A stretch of 64,000 nucleotides of DNA, taken from contig NZ_QFBC01000021.1 of assembly GCF_003122325.1 (NCBI RefSeq), positions 1-64,000 on the forward strand, written 5' to 3'. Shown one piece after another: positions 19,333 to 27,828 of the stretch (positions are counted from its first letter, which is position 1; each line of letters begins with the position of its first letter). Made by a program: the position numbers and the translations under genes. The notes below the pieces were generated by a model. The model saw nothing but the letters and a program-made list of their open reading frames with translations. It was not told the DNA's origin and did no database searches. The stretch is from Rhizobium album. GTDB lineage: Bacteria; Pseudomonadota; Alphaproteobacteria; Rhizobiales; Rhizobiaceae.

Positions 19333-20948
19333 GCGAAGACCCCCTGCATATACCAGAGCGGCGCATTGGTCTCGCGCTCATACAGGCCTTCACGATACAG
19401 CCAGTAGCGGCGCCCGACCTCGTCCTCGACGCGGAAATAATCGCGCGTGAACGTATCTTTTGCATCAATCCACCATTCCGAGGCCAGCCGCTCCGGTCCT
19501 TCGGCGCGACGCACCCGGTGGAGGGTGCGCCGCCAGCGGAAACTGACCGGCGGCCCTTCCGGTACGGCGGCGGTGGCCTCGACGATCTCGGGATGGCGGA
19601 AAAGGCGTAGCGGCCGCTCGGAACGGCATGGGGTGGCTTCCGCTGCCAGCGGCGGCGTTTTCGACAGGCCCTGCACCACCTCCGCCGCCGGCACGAACAG
19701 GAAAGCGCGTTCCGGCAGGTGGCTTTGCCGGCCGACGGGCGCAAGCAGACAATCGGCACCGAAGCGGGCGGCCACCTGATCGATGAAGGTTCCGAGGCCG
19801 GCCTGCTCGTTTCCTGAGCCGGAAAAATCCTGCTGTTCGGCCGAGAAACTTTCCGACTGCAGAACGTTGAGGCGGATAATATCGATTCCGAATCCGGCAT
19901 CGAGATCGTCATGCAGCGCCTGGAACCGGTCGCGGAACAATGCGGCCATCCGTTTCGGCTCCCGCAACGGCAGCGATGCGCCGGCCGACAGGCGCAAGAC
20001 CGCACCATCGACACGAAAAAGAAGCAGTTCGAAAAGACGGCCGCCCAGCCCCTGTCTTTCCAGTTCCGGCTTCAGCGCTATCGCCAGCTGCAGGGCGAGA
20101 TGCAGGAGATCCTCCTCCGCCTGGACCGGTTCGGCGAGCCGCCGCTCCACGGACAGGCTGGCCACCGGCCGCCGCGGCGAAATCGGTTCTTCGTCCCGGC
20201 CGAGCGCCTGGTCCAGGCGCAGAAGCAGGCCGGCGCCGAACCGGCGGGCAAGCGGTGCCCGCGGCTTGTGGAAGAGATCGCCGATCTGCCGCAACCCGAC
20301 CTTGAAGAGCGACAGAACCATCTGTTCGTCGAGGCGCAGCGCCGAGAGGGGCAGGGGCGCCAAAGCCCGCTCGGCCTCGCCGTCACCGACGATCGTTTCC
20401 TGGCCGTAGCGGGCGATGGCCCAGGAGAGGCCGGGGGATGAAGAGACGGTCGCGCGCACGTCGAGGCCGAATTGCTGCAGTTTCGACAATACATCCTTGA
20501 GCAGGGCCGCCTCGCCGCCGAAAAGATGGGCGCAGCCGGTGATGTCGAGGAAAATTCCGTCCTCGCCGTCGAGCGCGACCAGCGGCGTGTAGCGATCGCA
20601 CCAATCGGCGATCGCCGCCAGGAAACGCCGGTCGGCGGCGGCATCCGCCATGATCACCTCCAGCTTCGGGTGGATGGCCCGCGCCTCCGCCACGCCCTGC
20701 AGCTTTTTCAGGCCGATCCTTTCGGCAACCTCGTCGAGCGCCGTCAGCCGCATGGCATTCTTGACCGATGCGGCACAGACCAGCGGCGGCCCGTCAGGAC
20801 GCCCGGTGCAACGCCACGACATGCCCCAGCGGCTGCGGGCGATGCGGTCGGTCGCCAGATGCGGAAAGTAGAGCGCCAGAATGCGCTGGCTGCGGCTTTT
20901 CGCCAGAAGCGGCGGCGGGAAGGGGGAGGGCAGAGAACTGGCGGTCAT
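19329..20948 (-). CDS. imuB: ImuB, inactive Y-family polymerase-like mutasome hub
   Basis: A 539-residue Y-family-like protein that in other bacteria links ImuA, DnaE2 and the beta clamp. The catalytic acidic residues of motif I are absent: [15 protein letters not shown] replaces the LDxDxFFA of active enzymes, consistent with a structural role. The palm and little-finger regions are recognisable ([20 protein letters not shown]). I do not see a clear clamp-binding hexapeptide; the best candidate is around EQQDFSG. Start ATG 20948 ([13 protein letters not shown]) overlaps the imuA end by 155 bases. Confidence 0.9.
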   Translation of the reverse strand: MTASSLPSPFPPPLLAKSRSQRILALYFPHLATDRIARSRWGMSWRCTGRPDGPPLVCAASVKNAMRLTALDEVAERIGLKKLQGVAEARAIHPKLEVIMADAAADRRFLAAIADWCDRYTPLVALDGEDGIFLDITGCAHLFGGEAALLKDVLSKLQQFGLDVRATVSSSPGLSWAIARYGQETIVGDGEAERALAPLPLSALRLDEQMVLSLFKVGLRQIGDLFHKPRAPLARRFGAGLLLRLDQALGRDEEPISPRRPVASLSVERRLAEPVQAEEDLLHLALQLAIALKPELERQGLGGRLFELLLFRVDGAVLRLSAGASLPLREPKRMAALFRDRFQALHDDLDAGFGIDIIRLNVLQSESFSAEQQDFSGSGNEQAGLGTFIDQVAARFGADCLLAPVGRQSHLPERAFLFVPAAEVVQGLSKTPPLAAEATPCRSERPLRLFRHPEIVEATAAVPEGPPVSFRWRRTLHRVRRAEGPERLASEWWIDAKDTFTRDYFRVEDEVGRRYWLYREGLYERETNAPLWYMQGVFA

Positions 20949-21750
20949 GGGGGTTCCACTCCAGGAAAAAATCCGCAAGAGCCGGCAGCCGGCTCTTTTC
21001 GAAAGCAAGGTGAAAGGCCGGGTTGCCGAGACTCCAAGGCAGGGTGGAGCCATCCGGCAGACGCCGGGAGACGGCCGGGGCCGGCCCGATGCGCAGCCGG
21101 AAAACGGCGCTGCTCGCCTCTTCCTCTCCGGCCTGCCGCAACAGCAGCAGGGAACATCCGACAGCCCGCGCCTTCAGGCTCAGCCGCCGGCTTTCCGTCA
21201 GCCCGAAACGGGCGGGATTGCCGCGCACCTCCAGGAGCACGGCCGAGAAGGCCCGGCTTTCCAGCCCGGCTTCGGCCAGCCACAAGGCTTCGTCGATGCC
21301 CTTCGGCGCGGCATAGAGAAGATGGTTCGCCGGCAGGCCGAAATCCTGCAGCCCCTGCACCACGGGGAGGCCGGCTTCCATCGCCACCACCTTTTCGCCG
21401 ATCCACAGGACCAGCGGCCGGCCGGTCACCTTTGCGAAATGCCGGTGCAGCAGCACGCAGAGACCGAGAGCAAAACCCGTGACGGCGCCGGCATCACGCA
21501 ACTCGGCGCCGCGAAATTCCATCAGTTCGCCAAGCGGCAGACCGCCCTGCAGCACCGCATCGAAAGCCGGCACACCAAGCGGCAAAAATCTGCTCGACGG
21601 CTCCTCACCCGGCTTCGGCCGGGCTGCGAACGGCTTTTCCGCCTTTGAACCGACACAGGTGGTATCGGCAGGCAAAACCTTGCCTTCGATACGGGCGATG
21701 GTTTCGCGCAGGGCAAAAAGCGCCTCTCGCGCCACGGCGTTTCCGGCCAT
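20794..21750 (-). CDS. imuA: ImuA, RecA-like mutasome accessory protein
   Basis: About 318 residues, related to the RecA/SulA core and required with ImuB and DnaE2 for damage-induced mutagenesis. Recognisable blocks are GVPAFDAVLQGGLPLGELME, PLVLWIGEKVVAMEAGLP and RLSLKARAVGCSLLLLRQ. There is no intact Walker A motif. The start ATG 21750 has GAGGAG eight bases upstream, better than the GTG at 21759. The C-terminal 50 codons overlap imuB in another frame. It is the first gene of the SOS cassette, about 80 bases from the LexA box. Confidence 0.88.
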   Translation of the reverse strand: MAGNAVAREALFALRETIARIEGKVLPADTTCVGSKAEKPFAARPKPGEEPSSRFLPLGVPAFDAVLQGGLPLGELMEFRGAELRDAGAVTGFALGLCVLLHRHFAKVTGRPLVLWIGEKVVAMEAGLPVVQGLQDFGLPANHLLYAAPKGIDEALWLAEAGLESRAFSAVLLEVRGNPARFGLTESRRLSLKARAVGCSLLLLRQAGEEEASSAVFRLRIGPAPAVSRRLPDGSTLPWSLGNPAFHLAFEKSRLPALADFFLEWNPHDRQFSALPLPAAASGEKPQPAHSGALLSASGDRPHRPQPLGHVVALHRAS

Positions 21751-21830
21751 GGACGTCACTCCTCATTCGATTGTCATAAGGGCCCGTTTCATCAGGGCAG
21801 GAGGCGGGCCATCCGGTGCGGCGCCTCCAT

Positions 21831-21845
21831 GTTCACTTTATGTTC
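21831..21845 (-). promoter_or_regulatory. LexA (SOS) box of imuA-imuB-dnaE2
   Basis: GTTC-ACTTTAT-GTTC, a perfect match to the alphaproteobacterial LexA operator GTTC-N7-GTTC (GAAC-N7-GAAC on the transcribed strand). It lies 81 bases upstream of the imuA start, in the only intergenic region before the cassette. Confidence 0.88.
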
Positions 21846-21969
21846 TTATGGATTCCAGAGGTGCACAGGAGAGTCAACAGGATTCTTTGTGAATTTATTC
21901 CTGTCCCGAAATCCGCACTCGAAAAGTGCCGGCAAAGGGCCTATATGGTGTCAGCAATAAGGAGCGATG

Positions 21970-22410
21970 ATGGCCCGTATCGACCAGACCGAAGATTGGC
22001 GTGAACGTCATGCGCCAACGATCAGTACATTCGAATCGTTGGCGATTGAGGCCTATGGCAACCTGCCGGAAGAATTCCGCTCTCTTACCGACAACCTGAT
22101 CATCGAGATTTCCGATTTTCCCACCGACGAAGTGTTCGAGGACATGGCGCTCGAGACGCCCTTCGACCTGCTCGGTCTTTTCGAAGGACGCGGCATCACC
22201 GAACGTTTCACCATGGATACGGGCGAGATGCCGAACCGCATCACGCTCTATCGCCGGCCGATCCTCGACTATTGGGCGGAGAACGAAGAAACGCTGGGCG
22301 ATATCATCACCCATGTGCTGATCCACGAGATCGGCCACCACTTCGGCCTCAGCGACGACGACATGGAGCGCATCGAGGAAAGCGCCGAGACGGCAGCGGA
22401 CGGGCACTGA
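21970..22410 (+). CDS. Zincin-like metallopeptidase family protein
   Basis: A 146-residue protein of the small metallopeptidase family formerly called DUF1025. The zinc site is HVLIHEIGHHFGLSDDDMER with HExxH near 119-123; the family uses a third ligand downstream in the same segment. No signal sequence is visible, so it should be cytoplasmic, and the substrate is unknown. Two adjacent ATG codons occur, and the second (21970) is better spaced from AAGGAG. It is divergent from imuA and convergent with DUF1737, with a RIME-like palindrome between. Confidence 0.82.
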   Translation: MARIDQTEDWRERHAPTISTFESLAIEAYGNLPEEFRSLTDNLIIEISDFPTDEVFEDMALETPFDLLGLFEGRGITERFTMDTGEMPNRITLYRRPILDYWAENEETLGDIITHVLIHEIGHHFGLSDDDMERIEESAETAADGH

Positions 22411-22461
22411 GCGTCAGGGCAATTCTCTGGAAAGCGAAATACTCTATCTTTTTGTTTCTAC

Positions 22462-22507
22462 GCAATTCCGGACGCAAAAACCGCTGCGCACTTTTGCTGG
22501 AACTTGC
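22462..22507. repeat. RIME-like palindromic repeat, copy 2
   Basis: Imperfect palindrome GCAATTCCGGACGCAAAA (22462-22479) against CTTTTGCTGGAACTTGC (22491-22507). The loop and inner stem match the element at 3158-3202, while the outer arms differ. The preceding 30 bases also have RIME character. It lies between two convergent genes and may end transcription from both. Confidence 0.65.
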
Positions 22508-22508
22508 T

Positions 22509-22715
22509 CTATTGCTCGGAGAGCTTCATCTCCGGATCGTATTCCTTGCCGTGCACCGTTTTCACCACCGCCTGGCCGGCGATCATCTGGCCCGTCTGGC
22601 TGTTGAAGGAAAGCGTCGGCGATCCTTCAAGCTCCCACCCCTTGTTGAGCGCGGCACTGACCTTGTGGCAGAAGGACGCGTCGTCGGGACCGGTCAGGAA
22701 GCGGTAGAGTTTCAT
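22509..22715 (-). CDS. DUF1737 domain protein
   Basis: This 68-residue protein (MKLYRFLTGPDDASFCHKVS, then LNKGWELEGSPTLSFN) matches the small DUF1737 family, which is often linked to short exported or cytoplasmic proteins without known activity. Its ATG overlaps the stop of the CitE-like gene by 4 bases, so it is translated after that gene. No catalytic residues can be named. Confidence 0.75.
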   Translation of the reverse strand: MKLYRFLTGPDDASFCHKVSAALNKGWELEGSPTLSFNSQTGQMIAGQAVVKTVHGKEYDPEMKLSEQ

Positions 22716-23620
22716 CGGGCAGCCTTTCGTTCGGCAATGAGGCGGACTTTCTGCATCAATCGCTCGGCCTCTTCAAGATGCAGGCGCTCGACCATGCGTC
22801 CGTCGAGATTGACGACGCCGAGGCCGGCGGCGGCGGGATCGGCGAAGGCGGTTATGATCGCCTTGGCCTCCCTGACGGCCGCTTCAGCCGGGCCAAAATG
22901 CCGGTTGGCGGCGTCGATCTGGGCGGGGTGGATCAGCATCTTGCCGTCGAACCCCATGGCGCGGCCCTGGCCGCACTCGGTATCATAGGCGTCGAGATCG
23001 CGAAAATCGTTGCAGACGCTGTCGATGACGTCGAGGCCGTAGGCGCGGGCGGCGAGAACCACCTGCATCAGCCACGGCACGAGATAGGTGCGGCCGGGCA
23101 GCGGCAGGACGCCGGTCTCCTTGCGCAGGTCATTGAGGCCGACGACGAAACAATCGAGCCGCGGCCCTTCGGTGCGCCCGGTCTCGGCGATCGCCGCGAT
23201 ATTGAGGATGGCGCGCGGGGTCTCCACCATCGCCCAGATCCGCAGGCTCTCCGGCGCGTCGTTTTCATCGAGGAGATCGGAAACCGCCAGGATGTCATCG
23301 GGGCTGTCGACCTTCGGCAGCAGCACGGCCTGCGGACGCAGCGCCAGCACGGTCTCCATGTCCTCGGCGCCGAAATCCGAGGACAGGGCATTGATGCGAA
23401 TGATGGCTTCGCGGCCGGCAAGCGGCGTTTGCGAAAAAAACCGTTTCAGGTTGTCGCGCGCTTCGGCCTTTTTCTCCGGTGCGACCGAATCCTCCAGGTC
23501 GAAAATCACCGCATCGCAATCCAGTTCGTGCACCTTTTCAAGCGCCCTGCGGTTGATGGCGGGCACGCTGAGGACCGAGCGGCGCAGATGGACGGAGCGG
23601 AAATGCGACGAAGCAGGCAT
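22712..23620 (-). CDS. HpcH/HpaI aldolase / citrate lyase beta-subunit family protein (CitE-like)
   Basis: A 302-residue TIM-barrel C-C lyase-type protein: LRRSVLSVPAINRRALEKVH, VIFDLEDSVAPEKKAEAR with the metal-ligand acids, the arginine in REAIIRIN, and PQAVLLPKVDSPDD. Related enzymes split or make malyl-CoA or citramalyl-CoA; without lyase alpha and gamma genes nearby it is not part of a classical citrate lyase. The start is ATG 23620, with a weak ribosome site. The neighbouring leuD is on the opposite strand, so no pathway link is implied. Confidence 0.8.
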   Translation of the reverse strand: MPASSHFRSVHLRRSVLSVPAINRRALEKVHELDCDAVIFDLEDSVAPEKKAEARDNLKRFFSQTPLAGREAIIRINALSSDFGAEDMETVLALRPQAVLLPKVDSPDDILAVSDLLDENDAPESLRIWAMVETPRAILNIAAIAETGRTEGPRLDCFVVGLNDLRKETGVLPLPGRTYLVPWLMQVVLAARAYGLDVIDSVCNDFRDLDAYDTECGQGRAMGFDGKMLIHPAQIDAANRHFGPAEAAVREAKAIITAFADPAAAGLGVVNLDGRMVERLHLEEAERLMQKVRLIAERKAAR

Positions 23621-23732
23621 GACCAAGTTCTGCCAAGCTTTGACCGGCGGCGCAAGTCAACAAAATGCCACGCTCCCCTTGCACAAGGGCAATCAAGGGA
23701 CCACATTGCAATCAGAGAAAGGCTTGAAAATC

Positions 23733-23960
23733 ATGCAGAACCTCCGTTCATTCTTCTTCACCCTCTCCGCCGTTACTCTGGTCGCCGTGCTTGCGTTCCT
23801 CACCTTTTCCGTGACACTTGCCTTTGCCGGCGTGCTTGCGGCCGTGATGATCGCCCGTGCCGTTTCCATGAAGCTGAAACCGGCTCCGGTGCGTGCCCGC
23901 ACTGGCCGCCAGCCGAATCGCGTCTGGAACGACGGCCGCGGCACGATCATCGACATGTGA
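23733..23960 (+). CDS. Small membrane protein of unknown function
   Basis: This 75-residue protein begins MQNLRSFFFTLSAVTLVAVL. One long or two short hydrophobic helices span residues about 8-45 (LAFLTFSVTLAFAGVLAAVM), followed by a basic, proline-containing tail (RTGRQPNRVWNDGRGTIIDM). Codon use is like its neighbours and the frame stays open upstream only as antisense of the CitE-like gene. I do not recognise a family. Its ribosome site is weak (AAAGG fourteen bases upstream). Confidence 0.6.
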   Translation: MQNLRSFFFTLSAVTLVAVLAFLTFSVTLAFAGVLAAVMIARAVSMKLKPAPVRARTGRQPNRVWNDGRGTIIDM

Positions 23961-24095
23961 TTCGCTCTCCGGCAGCATGCTGCCGGCCTGCCGCGACGGA
24001 CGCCTGTCAAAATTCTCCTTCAATTTTGCCCGGATTTCCTCTATTGGCAGGGGAAATCCGCATGACACACGTCCGCATGATACAAGGCAGGTCCC

Positions 24096-24701
24096 ATGGA
24101 TAAGTTTACAAAGCTCACCGGCGTCGCTGCGCCGCTCCCGGTCGTCAACATCGACACCGACATGATCATTCCGAAGGATTACCTGAAGACGATCAAGCGG
24201 ACTGGTCTTGGCACCGGCCTTTTCGCCGAAGCCCGCTACAAGGAAGACGGCAGCCTGAACGAAGACTTCGTGCTCAACAAGCCCGCCTACCAGAACGCAA
24301 AAATCCTGGTTGCCGGCGACAATTTCGGCTGCGGCTCCTCGCGTGAGCATGCACCGTGGGCCCTGCTCGATTTCGGTATCCGCTGCGTCATCTCCACCAG
24401 CTTCGCCGACATCTTCTACAACAACTGTTTCAAGAACGGCATCCTGCCGATCGTCGTCAGCCCGGAAGATCTGGAAAAACTGATGGACGACGCCCAGCGC
24501 GGCTCCAACGCCATCCTGACGGTGGATCTCGAAGAGCAGGAAATCACCGGTCCGGACGGTGGTCGCATCTCCTTCGACATCGACGCCTTCAAGCGCCACT
24601 GCCTGCTCAACGGCCTCGACGACATCGGCCTGACGCTCGAAAAGGCGGCCAGCATCGACAGCTTCGAGAAGTCGAATGCAGAAAGCCGCCCCTGGGCCTG
24701 A
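24096..24701 (+). CDS. leuD: 3-isopropylmalate dehydratase small subunit
   Basis: With LeuC it isomerises 2- to 3-isopropylmalate in leucine synthesis. The 201-residue swivel-domain protein starts [15 protein letters not shown] and has the conserved [14 protein letters not shown] block and the substrate loop [15 protein letters not shown]. The length is standard. leuC is not in the window, so the subunits are encoded apart. A hairpin terminator lies 36 bases after the stop, which separates it from leuB despite shared function. Confidence 0.96.
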   Translation: MDKFTKLTGVAAPLPVVNIDTDMIIPKDYLKTIKRTGLGTGLFAEARYKEDGSLNEDFVLNKPAYQNAKILVAGDNFGCGSSREHAPWALLDFGIRCVISTSFADIFYNNCFKNGILPIVVSPEDLEKLMDDAQRGSNAILTVDLEEQEITGPDGGRISFDIDAFKRHCLLNGLDDIGLTLEKAASIDSFEKSNAESRPWA

Positions 24702-24736
24702 GCCAGATCCGGCGAGAAGACGGTCATCATCATGAA

Positions 24737-24762
24737 GCAGCCCGGTCCAGGGCTGCTTTTTT
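24737..24762 (+). terminator. Terminator after leuD
   Basis: A 7-bp stem GCAGCCC/GGGCTGC with a GGTCCA loop and a run of six T. Confidence 0.85.
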
Positions 24763-24845
24763 GTTGCCCGCAGGACGGCGGCCCGCCTTGCGCCGCTCAC
24801 CTGTAGCCGCACGGCAAAACCTCGCCAAGATCGCAGTGACGCTGC

Positions 24846-24874
24846 TTGAAATACAGGACTGCGGCGTTTAAGAA
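24846..24874 (+). promoter_or_regulatory. Candidate promoter of leuB
   Basis: TTGAAA (24846-24851), a 17-base spacer and TAAGAA (24869-24874), about 50 bases before the leuB ATG. It follows the leuD terminator, which argues for separate transcription. Confidence 0.4.
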
Positions 24875-24924
24875 CGCCCGCAACGTCTTTCCCAAAACAA
24901 GCGTCCCAATACAGGGGTTTTTCC

Positions 24925-26037
24925 ATGACAGTGCGCAATCTTTTCCTTCTGCCGGGTGACGGCATCGGTCCGGAAGCCATGGCCGAGGTCCGCAAGATCA
25001 TCGCCTATCTGAACGAGGCGAAAGGCACGGGTTTCGTTCTCGACGAAGGCCTGGTCGGCGGTGTGGCCTATGATGCGCATGGCTCTGCCGTTTCGGAAGA
25101 GGACATGGCCAAAGCGCTCGCCGCCGATGCCGTGCTGTTCGGCGCCGTCGGCGGCCCGAAGTGGGATGCCGTTCCTTACGAGGTTCGCCCGGAAGCCGGC
25201 CTGCTGCGCCTGCGCAAGGACCTGAAACTGTTTGCCAACCTGCGCCCGGCGATCTGCTACCCGGCGCTCGCGGCCGCCTCGTCGCTGAAGCCGGAACTGG
25301 TGGAAGGCCTCGACATCCTGATCGTGCGCGAACTCACCGGCGGCGTCTATTTCGGCGAGCCGAAAGAAATCATCGACCTCGGTAACGGCCAGAAGCGCGG
25401 CATCGACACCCAGGTCTATGATACCTACGAGATCGAGCGCATCGCCGGCGTCGCCTTCGAACTGGCCCGCACCCGCCAGAACCGCGTCTGCTCGATGGAG
25501 AAGCGCAACGTCATGAAGTCGGGCGTGCTCTGGAACCAGGTGGTGACGGAAACGCACAAGGCGAAATATTCCGACGTGCAGCTCGAGCACATGCTGGCGG
25601 ATGCCGGCGGCATGCAGCTGGTGCGCCAGCCGAAACAGTTCGACGTCATCGTCACCGACAACCTGTTCGGCGACATGCTCTCCGACGTCGCCGCCATGCT
25701 GACCGGTTCGCTCGGCATGCTGCCGTCCGCATCGCTCGGCGCCCCGGACGCCAAGACCGGCAAGCGCAAGGCGCTGTACGAGCCGGTGCACGGTTCGGCT
25801 CCCGACATCGCCGGCAAAGGCATCGCCAACCCGATCGCCATGATCGCTTCCTTCGCCATGTGCCTGCGTTATTCCTTCAACCTCGTCACCGAGGCGGATA
25901 ACCTGGAAAAGGCCATCGCCAACGTGCTCGACAAGGGTATCCGCACCGGCGACATCATGGCCGAAGGCTGCAAGCAGGTCGGCACCGTCGAGATGGGCGA
26001 GGCGATCCTCGCCGAGTTCAAGGCGATTTCGGCGTAA
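24925..26037 (+). CDS. leuB: 3-isopropylmalate dehydrogenase
   Basis: It oxidises and decarboxylates 3-isopropylmalate to 2-oxoisocaproate using NAD. At 370 residues it is typical. The N-terminus [14 protein letters not shown], the substrate-binding [13 protein letters not shown], and the NAD and metal segment ([29 protein letters not shown]) are all intact. The start ATG follows a GGGG-rich site. Downstream is a parS-like site and a terminator, then two PAP2 genes. Confidence 0.96.
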   Translation: MTVRNLFLLPGDGIGPEAMAEVRKIIAYLNEAKGTGFVLDEGLVGGVAYDAHGSAVSEEDMAKALAADAVLFGAVGGPKWDAVPYEVRPEAGLLRLRKDLKLFANLRPAICYPALAAASSLKPELVEGLDILIVRELTGGVYFGEPKEIIDLGNGQKRGIDTQVYDTYEIERIAGVAFELARTRQNRVCSMEKRNVMKSGVLWNQVVTETHKAKYSDVQLEHMLADAGGMQLVRQPKQFDVIVTDNLFGDMLSDVAAMLTGSLGMLPSASLGAPDAKTGKRKALYEPVHGSAPDIAGKGIANPIAMIASFAMCLRYSFNLVTEADNLEKAIANVLDKGIRTGDIMAEGCKQVGTVEMGEAILAEFKAISA

Positions 26038-26047
26038 GGCATTTCCG

Positions 26048-26063
26048 CTTTTCACGTGAAACA
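26048..26063. promoter_or_regulatory. parS-like ParB-binding site (14 of 16 matches)
   Basis: The sequence CTTTTCACGTGAAACA differs from the chromosomal parS consensus TGTTTCACGTGAAACA only in its first two bases. It keeps the full central TTTCACGTGAAA palindrome and lies in the gap after leuB, about 34 kb from parB. Confidence 0.7.
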
Positions 26064-26065
26064 TA

Positions 26066-26100
26066 AAACGCCGCTTCTCCACTTTGGAGAGGCGGCGTTT
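26066..26100 (+). terminator. Terminator after leuB
   Basis: Arms AAACGCCGCTTCTCC and GGAGAGGCGGCGTTT with one G-T pair and a 5-base ACTTT loop. The T tail is short. Confidence 0.7.
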
Positions 26101-26157
26101 CATTGACGGAAGGTCCTGCCCTTCCTATCTCCGCCAGGACCGTGGCCGACCGGAGCG

Positions 26158-26943
26158 ATGATCCTGCCCATATCCGTCCATAACCGTTTCCTGGCGCGAC
26201 TGGCGCAACGCTATCGGGCGAGAGCGCAGCATCACAGGCGCCTGGCCTGGTTGGGCTATACGCTTTCGGCGCTGAACGTCATCGCCATTGCCTTCTTCGT
26301 TTTCGATGCGGCCCTGGGACGGACGGCAAAGGATCTGCCTCACCGCCTGGTGACCATCGCCGGCGACATCACCGACATCGGCAAGCTGGCGACGATCCTG
26401 ACGGTCACCGTCACCGTGATTGCCGTCAGCCTGCTCATCGGCAAACGGCTGTCGAACGTCCGCCGCCGCTACCGCATGGCGATCCTGACGCAGATGGCGG
26501 TCTATCTCAGCCTTTCGGTCGTCGCCGCCAGCGTGACGGTCCACATCCTGAAACTGGCGATCGGCAGGGCGCGGCCGCTGCTGTACGACAGCACGGGCAT
26601 CTTCCACTTCGATCCCTTCAACGGCAGCTTTCTGTATGAAAGTTTTCCCTCCGGCCATTCGGCGCATGTCGGCGCGGTCTTCGTGGCGCTGGCGCTGCTG
26701 TTCCCGCGGTTTCGCCTGCTGTTCGTCGGCCTCGGCCTCTGGCTCGGCGCGACACGCATCATCATCGGCGTGCATTATCCGAGCGATGTCGTGGCCGGGC
26801 TGGCGCTCGGCGCCTGGTTCGCCTTTGCCACGGCCGTGGTCTTTGCCCGCTACGGCGTCATCTTCACCCTGTCGCCGGAGGGCTGGCCCCGGCCGCGCTT
26901 CATCGGCATGACGATTTTTCAGCACTCCGCCCGGCGGCTTTAA
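26158..26943 (+). CDS. PAP2 family membrane phosphatase, first of a tandem pair
   Basis: A 261-residue integral membrane protein with about five or six helices (VIAIAFFVFDAAL, AILTVTVTVIAVSLLIG). All three motifs of the acid phosphatase superfamily are present: KLAIGRARP, PSGHSAHV and RIIIGVHYPSD. Members hydrolyse lipid phosphates such as phosphatidic acid, undecaprenyl diphosphate or lipid A phosphates; the specific substrate cannot be chosen. The next gene is a clear paralogue 71 bases downstream. Confidence 0.85.
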   Translation: MILPISVHNRFLARLAQRYRARAQHHRRLAWLGYTLSALNVIAIAFFVFDAALGRTAKDLPHRLVTIAGDITDIGKLATILTVTVTVIAVSLLIGKRLSNVRRRYRMAILTQMAVYLSLSVVAASVTVHILKLAIGRARPLLYDSTGIFHFDPFNGSFLYESFPSGHSAHVGAVFVALALLFPRFRLLFVGLGLWLGATRIIIGVHYPSDVVAGLALGAWFAFATAVVFARYGVIFTLSPEGWPRPRFIGMTIFQHSARRL

Positions 26944-27014
26944 AAAAACTGTAGCAGCGGCGATCTAGAACGAACGTCGGCCCTGCCGCGTGGGGACCGG
27001 GGCAGGGGACGCCG

Positions 27015-27755
27015 ATGAAAAACCTGATGGCGACGCTCGATCGGCGCATGCGGCGCAACCGTGGCAAATGGCCATGCCTGCGTTGGCAGGCCGCTCTTTT
27101 CCTGACCGGCAATCTGGTCCTCATCCTTGCGCTTCTCTATGATAGCCATTTTGGCGAAAATGCCCGGGATCTGCCGAAAGAGATCCGCTTTTTCGGCCGG
27201 AACCTGACCGATCTCGGCAAATCCGGATGGATCCTCTTCATCAGCGCCTTCCTGCTTTTCGAGGGGCTTGCGCTGGCACGGCTGCTGCGTTCGCCGACGG
27301 AACGGGGACGGGCGATGTTCATGAGCGCCGTCGGCGCCTATGTGCTGATCAGCATTGCCGCTTCGGGCCTTCTCGCCAATCTTCTCAAGCGCCTGATCGG
27401 CCGCGCCCGACCGGAAAAATTCGACCAGTTCGGCGCCTTCGGCTTCCATCCTCTCGCCGGCGATGCCGGCTTCGAAAGCTTTCCTTCCGGCCATTCCACC
27501 ACCATCGGCGCGTTTTTCGTCGCGCTGGCGCTGCTCTGTCCGCGCTGGTCGCCGATCTTCCTTGCCGCCGGCCTTTGGCTCGGCATGACCCGCCTGATGG
27601 TGGGGGCGCATTATCCGAGCGACATCATTGCCGGCCTGGCCTTCGGCGGCTGGTTCTCCTTCTTCATGGCGATCGTCTTTTCACGCTACGGCCTGGTCTT
27701 CGCCACCAGCGACAACGGCTGGCCGACACCGCGCCATCCGGCGCTCCGGACATAA
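27015..27755 (+). CDS. PAP2 family membrane phosphatase, second of a tandem pair
   Basis: A 246-residue membrane protein with the same motif order as its upstream neighbour: KRLIGRARP, PSGHSTTIGAFF and RLMVGAHYPSDI. Helices of about 20 residues flank each motif. The C-terminal RYGLVFATSDNGWPTPRHPA echoes the upstream RYGVIFTLSPEGWPRPR, so the pair arose by duplication. Substrate is unknown. The stop codon lies inside the T run of the terminator used by the opposing transporter gene. Confidence 0.85.
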   Translation: MKNLMATLDRRMRRNRGKWPCLRWQAALFLTGNLVLILALLYDSHFGENARDLPKEIRFFGRNLTDLGKSGWILFISAFLLFEGLALARLLRSPTERGRAMFMSAVGAYVLISIAASGLLANLLKRLIGRARPEKFDQFGAFGFHPLAGDAGFESFPSGHSTTIGAFFVALALLCPRWSPIFLAAGLWLGMTRLMVGAHYPSDIIAGLAFGGWFSFFMAIVFSRYGLVFATSDNGWPTPRHPALRT

Positions 27756-27780
27756 AAAACCCGGCGCCGGAAGCGCCGGG
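27754..27780 (-). terminator. Terminator of the MHS-type transporter gene
   Basis: On the minus strand an 8-bp stem CCCGGCGC/GCGCCGGG with a 5-base loop is followed by six T. It begins about 50 bases after the transporter stop and overlaps the end of the PAP2 gene. Confidence 0.8.
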
Positions 27781-27828
27781 GGATGGGCCGGGCAGATGTC
27801 GCCGGCCGCTTCGGATCGAACCCGACGC

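Noticed and set aside
22712-24701. Functional link between the CitE-like gene and leuD
   Set aside because: Opposite strands, separated by another gene and no shared promoter; proximity alone is not evidence.
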